DNA from: Marinibacterium sp050389775
GTDB taxonomy: Bacteria > Pseudomonadota > Alphaproteobacteria > Rhodobacterales > Rhodobacteraceae
DNA: 64,000 nt
Direction: 5' to 3'
Assembly: GCF_050389775.1 (NCBI RefSeq)
Contig: NZ_CP177144.1
Location: 1-64,000, forward strand
This document shows positions 59,627 through 64,000 of the stretch, one piece after another. The notes under the pieces were generated by a model, which worked only from the letters and a program-made list of their open reading frames with translations, ran no database searches and had not been told where the DNA came from. A program made the position numbers and the translations under genes. Each line of letters begins with the position of its first letter. Position 1 is the stretch's first letter.

Positions 59627-61774
59627 ATGTTCAACGTAACGACGAAATCCATGCAGTGGGGCGAAGAGACGCTTACACTGGAGACGGGCAAGGTTGCCCG
59701 TCAGGCCGACGGCTCGGTCATCGCCACGCTGGGCGAAACGAGCGTCATGGCCAACGTGACCTTCGCCAAGGAACAGAAGCCCGGGCAGGACTTCTTCCCG
59801 CTGACCGTCCATTACCAGGAAAAATACTATGCAGCCGGCAAGGTGCCCGGCGGCTTCTTCAAGCGCGAGGCCCGGCCGACCGAGAAGGAAACGCTGACCG
59901 CGCGCCTGATCGACCGCCCGATCCGCCCGCTGTTCGTCCCCGGCTTCAAGAACGAAGTGCTGGTGATGTGCACCGTGCTGTCGCACGACCTGGTCAACGA
60001 CCCCGACATCGTGGCGATGATCGCCGCTTCGGCCGCGCTGACCATCTCGGGCGCGCCCTTCATGGGCCCGATCGCCGGCTGCCGCGTGGGCTTTGAGGAT
60101 GGCGAATACGTCCTGAACCCGACGGTCGACGACATGCAGGACCTGCGCCTGAACCCCGAGCAGCGCCTGGACCTGGTGGTTGCCGGGACCAAGGACGCCG
60201 TGATGATGGTGGAATCGGAAGCCTACGAGCTGACCGAAGCCGAGATGCTGGGCGCCGTGACCTTCGCGCATGAGCAGATCCAGCCGGTCATCGACCTGAT
60301 CGTGGCGCTGGCCGAGGAAACGGCGAAAGAGCCGTTCAATTTCACCCCGCCGGATTACGCCGATCTCTATGCCGCGGTGAAAGCCGCCGGCGAAGAGCAG
60401 ATGCGCGCAGCCTTTGCCATCACCGACAAGCAGGAACGCGTGGCCGCCGTTGGCGCCGCCCGCGAGGCGATCAAGGCCGCTCTCACCGAAGAGCAGCTTG
60501 ACGACGCCAACCTCGGCTCGGCGATGAAGAAGCTGGAAGCCGGCATCCTGCGCGGCGACGTGGTCAAGGGCGGCACCCGCATCGACGGCCGGTCGACCAC
60601 CGACGTGCGTCCGATCGTCTGCGAAACCGGCCTGCTGCCGCGGACCCACGGGTCGGCGCTGTTCACCCGCGGGGAAACCCAGGGCCTGGTCGTGACCACG
60701 CTGGGCACCGGCGATGACGAACAGTTCATCGACGCGCTGCACGGCAACTTCAAGTCGAACTTCCTGCTGCACTACAACTTCCCGCCCTATTCGGTCGGTG
60801 AAGTCGGCCGTGTCGGCAGCCCCGGCCGCCGCGAGATCGGCCACGGCAAGCTGGCCTGGCGCGCCCTTCAGGCCGTCCTGCCCGCCCCGACCGATTTCCC
60901 CTACACCGTGCGCGTTGTCTCGGAGATCACCGAATCGAACGGCTCGTCCTCGATGGCGTCGGTCTGCGGTGGCTCGCTGTCGATGATGGATGCCGGCGTG
61001 CCGCTGAAATCGGCCGTGGCCGGTGTGGCCATGGGCCTGATCCTGGAAGACGACGGCTCCTATGCGATCCTGACCGACATCCTGGGTGACGAAGACCACC
61101 TGGGCGACATGGACTTCAAGGTCGCCGGTACCGAGAACGGCATCACCTCGCTGCAGATGGACATCAAGGTCGCGGGCATCACGCCCGAGATCATGGAGAA
61201 AGCCCTGGCCCAGGCCAAGGACGGCCGGATGCACATCCTGGGCGAGATGGGCAAGTCGCTGACCGAAGCCAAGGGCTTCTCGGCGCATGCGCCGCGCATC
61301 GAGACCATGACCATCCCCACCGACAAGATCCGCGAAGTGATCGGCTCGGGCGGCAAGGTCATCCGCGAGATCGTGGAAGTGTCGGGTGCCAAGGTCGACA
61401 TCAACGACGACGGCGTGATCAAGATCGCCTCGGCCGATGGTGACGCCATCCAGAAGGCCTATGACATGATCCATTCGATCGTGGCAGAGCCGGAAGAAGG
61501 CCAGATCTACACCGGCAAGGTCGTGAAGATCGTCGATTTCGGCGCCTTCGTGAACTTCTTCGGCAAGCGCGACGGCCTGGTCCACGTGTCCCAGATCGAG
61601 AACCGCCGCCTGAACCATCCGTCGGACGTTCTGAAGGAAGGCCAGGAAGTGAAGGTCAAGCTGCTGGGCTTCGACGATCGCGGCAAGGTGCGCCTGTCGA
61701 TGAAGGTTGTCGACCAGGAGACCGGCGAAGAGATCGTGGCCGAGAAGAAGGCCAAGGAAGACGCCGCGGAGTGA
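59627..61774 (+). CDS. pnp: Polyribonucleotide nucleotidyltransferase (PNPase)
   Basis: The 715-residue 3'-to-5' phosphorolytic exoribonuclease is a core of the RNA degradosome. Domain order: first RNase PH domain, alpha-helical linker (about 215-320), second catalytic RNase PH domain (LLPRTHGSALFTRGETQGLVVTTLGT), KH (KIREVIGSGGKVIREIVEVSGAKVDINDDG, about 555-620) and S1 (GQIYTGKVVKIVDFGAFVNFFGKRDGLVHVSQIENRR, about 625-695), ending in a short acidic and basic tail. GAGGA lies shortly before the ATG. It is followed by a strong terminator. Confidence 0.98.
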   Translation: MFNVTTKSMQWGEETLTLETGKVARQADGSVIATLGETSVMANVTFAKEQKPGQDFFPLTVHYQEKYYAAGKVPGGFFKREARPTEKETLTARLIDRPIRPLFVPGFKNEVLVMCTVLSHDLVNDPDIVAMIAASAALTISGAPFMGPIAGCRVGFEDGEYVLNPTVDDMQDLRLNPEQRLDLVVAGTKDAVMMVESEAYELTEAEMLGAVTFAHEQIQPVIDLIVALAEETAKEPFNFTPPDYADLYAAVKAAGEEQMRAAFAITDKQERVAAVGAAREAIKAALTEEQLDDANLGSAMKKLEAGILRGDVVKGGTRIDGRSTTDVRPIVCETGLLPRTHGSALFTRGETQGLVVTTLGTGDDEQFIDALHGNFKSNFLLHYNFPPYSVGEVGRVGSPGRREIGHGKLAWRALQAVLPAPTDFPYTVRVVSEITESNGSSSMASVCGGSLSMMDAGVPLKSAVAGVAMGLILEDDGSYAILTDILGDEDHLGDMDFKVAGTENGITSLQMDIKVAGITPEIMEKALAQAKDGRMHILGEMGKSLTEAKGFSAHAPRIETMTIPTDKIREVIGSGGKVIREIVEVSGAKVDINDDGVIKIASADGDAIQKAYDMIHSIVAEPEEGQIYTGKVVKIVDFGAFVNFFGKRDGLVHVSQIENRRLNHPSDVLKEGQEVKVKLLGFDDRGKVRLSMKVVDQETGEEIVAEKKAKEDAAE

Positions 61775-61797
61775 TCCGCAGCGCCTGACCGATCAGG

Positions 61798-61828
61798 GGG
61801 CCCCGGCGGAAACGCCGGGGCCCTTTTT
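61798..61828 (+). terminator. Intrinsic terminator after pnp
   Basis: GGGCCCCGGCG (61798-61808) pairs with CGCCGGGGCCC (61813-61823) around a GAAA loop and is followed by TTTTT. It begins 24 bases after the pnp stop. The loop and T-run make it a canonical factor-independent terminator. Confidence 0.92.
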
Positions 61829-61847
61829 CATGCGCGGGCCGGGCCGT

Positions 61848-62171
61848 TCATGCGGGGAACTGGGCCAGGGTCCGGGGTGACAGGGCCGTCAGCTTGCGGG
61901 TTTCGACCGGTGCAACCAGCCAGTCGGCATAGGCCGCAAAGACCGCCTTGGTGTAATCCTGCGCATAATGCGCCTCCAGCGCGGCCTCGTCGTCGAAACA
62001 TTCGAAGAGATGCAGCGTGTCGGGCATGTCGCGGGCGGCAAAGGCCGCGAAGACATGGCAGCCGGGTTCGGCCAGGGTCGGCGCCATCAATTCGTCCAGC
62101 GCGGCCCGGGCATCGACGACATGTTCGGGTTTGACCCGGATCGTCGCGAACAGGAACAGCCGGCCGGTCAT
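61848..62171 (-). CDS. ABM-domain protein, putative quinol monooxygenase
   Basis: The 107-residue ferredoxin-like protein matches the antibiotic-biosynthesis-monooxygenase (YgiN-type) family: RLFLFATIRVKPEHVVDARAALDELMAPTLAEPGCHVFAAF, DTLHLFECFDDEAALEAHYA, YADWLVAPVE. Such dimers oxidise quinols or act on small aromatic electrophiles without bound cofactor. It is the last gene of the TetR-SDR-ABM set, overlapping the SDR stop as ATGA. The regulator's likely NemR-type operator suggests a response to reactive quinones or aldehydes. Confidence 0.87.
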   Translation of the reverse strand: MTGRLFLFATIRVKPEHVVDARAALDELMAPTLAEPGCHVFAAFAARDMPDTLHLFECFDDEAALEAHYAQDYTKAVFAAYADWLVAPVETRKLTALSPRTLAQFPA

Positions 62172-63043
62172 GCCGCCTCGCCCCGGTAGATCGGGCGCAG
62201 CATGTCGACCAGTGCAGCCTGGATCGGCGCGGTGGCCGCGTTCACGGCGCTGACGCCCATGTCCTCGCCGACCTGGGTGCGGATCGGCCGCGGGGACGGT
62301 GCGGCGATCAGCCCGGCAATGGCCCGGGCCACGTTGCCCGCATCGGTCACGCTGTCGCCCTGGTCGAACATGCCCTGGAACATGCCCAGCAGCCGGTCGC
62401 GCCCCAGGGCCATGTCGCCATAGCCGCCGACGGCGGCGTCATCGGCCGGGGCCGGCGAGGCGCTGACCAGGTTGGTGCCATGGCCCGAGGGCTCGACCAG
62501 CAGGCTTTCGATGCCAAAGGGCTCCAGCTCGTAATGCAGGGCCTCGCACCAGGCTTCCATCGCCCATTTCGACGCGCAGTAGAGGCCGAAATAGGGCATG
62601 CCAAAGCGCCCGGCGGCCGAGCTGAGGCTGATGATCAGCCCCGACTTGCGCGCCCGCATGGCGGGCAGGACGGCCCGGGTGGTGCGCATGATGCCATAGA
62701 GGTTGACGTCCATCGTGGCCTGGGCCTGGGCGATGGTGAAGGCTTCGGTCACGCCGACGGGCATGACACCGGCATTGTTGATCAGCACGTCGATCGGGCC
62801 GGTGGCCTCGATCCCGGCCACGGCCGTGGCGATCTGGTCGGCGTCGGTCACGTCCAGCGAGACCGGCAGGATCTGGCCCGGCAGGTCGGCCGACAGCCCG
62901 GCCAGTTCGGCCGCCGCTTCGGCATTGCGCCCGTCGATATGGCGAAGCCCGGCATGGACGACATGGCCCTGTTCGGCCAGCAGGCGCGCAGTGAGCCGCC
63001 CGATGCCACGGCTGGCACCGGTGATCAGAATGGTCTTGGTCAT
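62168..63043 (-). CDS. Short-chain dehydrogenase/reductase of the TetR cassette
   Basis: The 291-residue classical SDR has TILITGASRGIGRLTARLLAEQG (NADP site), NNAGVM, the serine strand IISLSSAAG and catalytic YCASKWAMEAW (Tyr and Lys). It is longer than the 250-residue norm, with a substrate lid around residues 195-240. It probably reduces a carbonyl compound that also acts as the inducer of the adjacent TetR gene. The ABM gene overlaps its stop, and the TetR stop lies 13 bases upstream of its ATG. Confidence 0.88.
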   Translation of the reverse strand: MTKTILITGASRGIGRLTARLLAEQGHVVHAGLRHIDGRNAEAAAELAGLSADLPGQILPVSLDVTDADQIATAVAGIEATGPIDVLINNAGVMPVGVTEAFTIAQAQATMDVNLYGIMRTTRAVLPAMRARKSGLIISLSSAAGRFGMPYFGLYCASKWAMEAWCEALHYELEPFGIESLLVEPSGHGTNLVSASPAPADDAAVGGYGDMALGRDRLLGMFQGMFDQGDSVTDAGNVARAIAGLIAAPSPRPIRTQVGEDMGVSAVNAATAPIQAALVDMLRPIYRGEAA

Positions 63044-63055
63044 GGGAAGGGTCCT

Positions 63056-63649
63056 TCAGTCCTTGAAGATAGAGCGCAGGAACAGCGCCAGGGGGGTATC
63101 GTCGCGGGTGGCCTTCATCCGGGTGAGGGCCCCGCTCCAAGCATTCAGCAGCCAGTCGGCGGCCTCCTGCGCGGTGAGGTGGCCAAGGTTGATCCGGTCG
63201 AGATCGGCCTCGGCAAGGCAGCGGGCCAGCTCGACCGACAGCGCCCGCCAGTGCCGGTCGAGCCCGGCCTGGAATTGCGGCGCGGCATCGGCCAGCTCGG
63301 TGGTCAGGTTGCACATCAGGCAGCCTTCGGCATAGCCGCGGGCCTTCATGTCGGCCCGGGCGGCTTCAAAGAAGTGCCGCAGGCGGTCCAGCGGCGGCCG
63401 GCCTGCATCGCCCAGCACGGCCCGGGCCGCGGCGATCTGGCCGTCATGGTAATGATCGGCCACGGCCAGGCCGAAATCGGTCTTGGTCGGGAAGTAATGG
63501 TAAAACGATCCCTTCGGCACCGACGCCCGTTGCAGGATGTCGCTGATCCCGGTCTCGGCAAAGCTGCGGGCGCGAAAACTGGCCAGCCCGGCCTCGAGCA
63601 GGCGGGTCCGGCTTTCGGCATTGGCGCGGTCATTCCTGGGGCGTGCCAT
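63056..63649 (-). CDS. TetR-family transcriptional regulator (NemR/AcuR-like)
   Basis: The 197-residue regulator has an N-terminal helix-turn-helix (TRLLEAGLASFRARSFAETGISDILQRASVPKGSFYHYFPTKTDFGLAVADHY) and an all-helical ligand domain of the TetR_C type, with cysteines in AEGCLMCNLTTELA that could sense electrophiles, as in NemR-like proteins. GGAGG lies five bases before the ATG at 63649. It is the first gene of the cassette and probably represses itself and the SDR and ABM genes through the palindrome at 63691-63698. Confidence 0.9.
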   Translation of the reverse strand: MARPRNDRANAESRTRLLEAGLASFRARSFAETGISDILQRASVPKGSFYHYFPTKTDFGLAVADHYHDGQIAAARAVLGDAGRPPLDRLRHFFEAARADMKARGYAEGCLMCNLTTELADAAPQFQAGLDRHWRALSVELARCLAEADLDRINLGHLTAQEAADWLLNAWSGALTRMKATRDDTPLALFLRSIFKD

Positions 63650-63684
63650 CGGGGCCTCCATCGGCAGAAAGCGTTGATGAATAG

Positions 63685-63714
63685 TTAATAGACCGGTCGA
63701 TTACGAATTCGCAA
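63685..63714 (-). promoter_or_regulatory. Promoter with embedded TetR operator
   Basis: On the minus strand TTGCGA (63714-63709) and TATTAA (63690-63685) are spaced by 18 bases. The perfect palindrome GACCGGTC (63691-63698) sits in the spacer against the -10, with an adjoining TA that recalls the TAGACCGGTCTA boxes of NemR/AcuR relatives. A repressor bound there would block RNA polymerase, which supports autorepression of the cassette. Confidence 0.5.
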
Positions 63715-63882
63715 AGCACGTTGCCTCACCCGGGCGTGAGCACCGGTGTGCCTGCGTGTTCCAGCCTGCGCCCGGCCGATCCGGCGCGCGATCCGGTGTG
63801 GGTTCGTGTGTTGGCGCCAGCGTGGCCCTGCCTGCGCGCGATCCGCGTGCCTGGATACGGTGACCTGCGGCCGGCATGGCGT

Positions 63883-63912
63883 GGCCCCGGCGCAACCGCC
63901 GGGGCCCTGTTT
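63883..63912 (+). terminator. Terminator-like hairpin with plus-strand T-run
   Basis: GGCCCCGGCG (63883-63892) pairs with CGCCGGGGCC (63897-63906) around CAAC, followed by CTGTTTC. The sequence CGCCGGGGCCCT-TTTCATGC resembles the end of the pnp terminator. It has no plus-strand gene before it and lies 24 bases past the stop of the partial minus-strand gene, for which it may serve as a bidirectional hairpin. Otherwise the 281-base gap from 63650 holds only the TetR promoter. Confidence 0.5.
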
Positions 63913-63930
63913 CATGCAGGGATCAGGCCG

Positions 63931-64000
63931 TCATTCGGCCGCAATCGACACCGGCGGCGTGCCCGTGGCCAGCCAGCCTTCGAGCGCGGCGGTCGGATCG
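63931..64000 (-). CDS. 3' end of an unidentified gene (partial)
   Basis: The window closes inside a minus-strand reading frame whose last 22 codons read DPTAALEGWLATGTPPVSIAAE before a TGA at 63933-63931. The codon pattern is coding-like and the frame is open to the edge. Too little is visible to name a family. The downstream hairpin at 63883-63906 may terminate it. Confidence 0.45.
   Translation of the reverse strand, partial: DPTAALEGWLATGTPPVSIAAE

Noticed and set aside
63700..63880. tRNA gene before the plus-strand terminator
   Set aside because: A GGGTTCG stretch suggested a T-loop, but there is no matching acceptor stem, D-loop or anticodon arm.

Overview
The window is 64 kb of GC-rich chromosome. 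Gene content and order point to an alphaproteobacterium of the Rhodobacterales: three tandem def genes running into fmt, an RpoE/ChrR singlet-oxygen switch, a short DUF1674 (Sdh assembly) protein, and rsmB-heparinase-purH-lspA-DUF3035-M16-M16 in one direction. About 60 protein genes are tightly packed, many joined by ATGA overlaps. I see no rRNA, tRNA, CRISPR array, insertion sequence or prophage, so the region reads as core chromosome. The species cannot be named from this.

Layout. 0.1-1.6 kb: DUF3429 membrane protein, methyltransferase, rnhA (+). 1.7-4.6 kb: def-def-def-fmt and two GlsB/YeaQ-type membrane proteins (-). 4.7-10.2 kb: PatB/MalY-type C-S lyase, a lineage-type hypothetical, glutathionyl-hydroquinone reductase, a degenerate receiver protein, cobD, and a lytic transglycosylase. 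10.3-14.6 kb: a 31-codon ORF, smc and a lipoprotein (-). 14.7-25.8 kb: FadR-type regulator, GST and comM (+), gshB-yraN-rsmI (-), then LpoA-like PBP activator, glnD and murJ (+). 26-31 kb: the sigma-E/ChrR pair (+) facing an amine-oxidase/DUF1365/DUF3833/SDR operon (-). 31-34 kb: mutL-rmuC (-). 34.3-41.8 kb: fused 5-oxoprolinase, then deoC, a small secreted protein and a two-domain ALDH (+). 42-51 kb: the long minus-strand block rsmB, heparinase II/III, purH, lspA, DUF3035, and an active/inactive M16 peptidase pair. 51-62 kb: DUF1674 (+), dapB (-), then the translation/RNA cluster rbfA-truB-rpsO-pnp (+), with a phosphodiester-glycosidase-like protein, a DUF1643 protein, an RTX-repeat protein and a PepSY membrane cassette inserted among its genes. 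62-64 kb: a TetR-SDR-monooxygenase cassette (-) and the 3' end of a further minus-strand gene.

Themes. Several genes concern glutathione and redox/electrophile stress (gshB, two GST-fold proteins, oxoprolinase, RpoE/ChrR, the TetR-SDR-ABM cassette). Others concern N-terminal formyl-Met processing, envelope growth (transglycosylase, LpoA-like, MurJ, LspA) and RNA metabolism. Junctions between convergent genes carry strong hairpins. Three long A/T-armed palindromes and one hairpin ladder look like members of a dispersed intergenic repeat family acting as terminators. The points most worth following up are that palindrome family, the catalytically degenerate third deformylase, the sigma-E operon that lacks its expected CFA-type methyltransferase, the 31-codon ORF with its own terminator, and the cassette separating rpsO from pnp.
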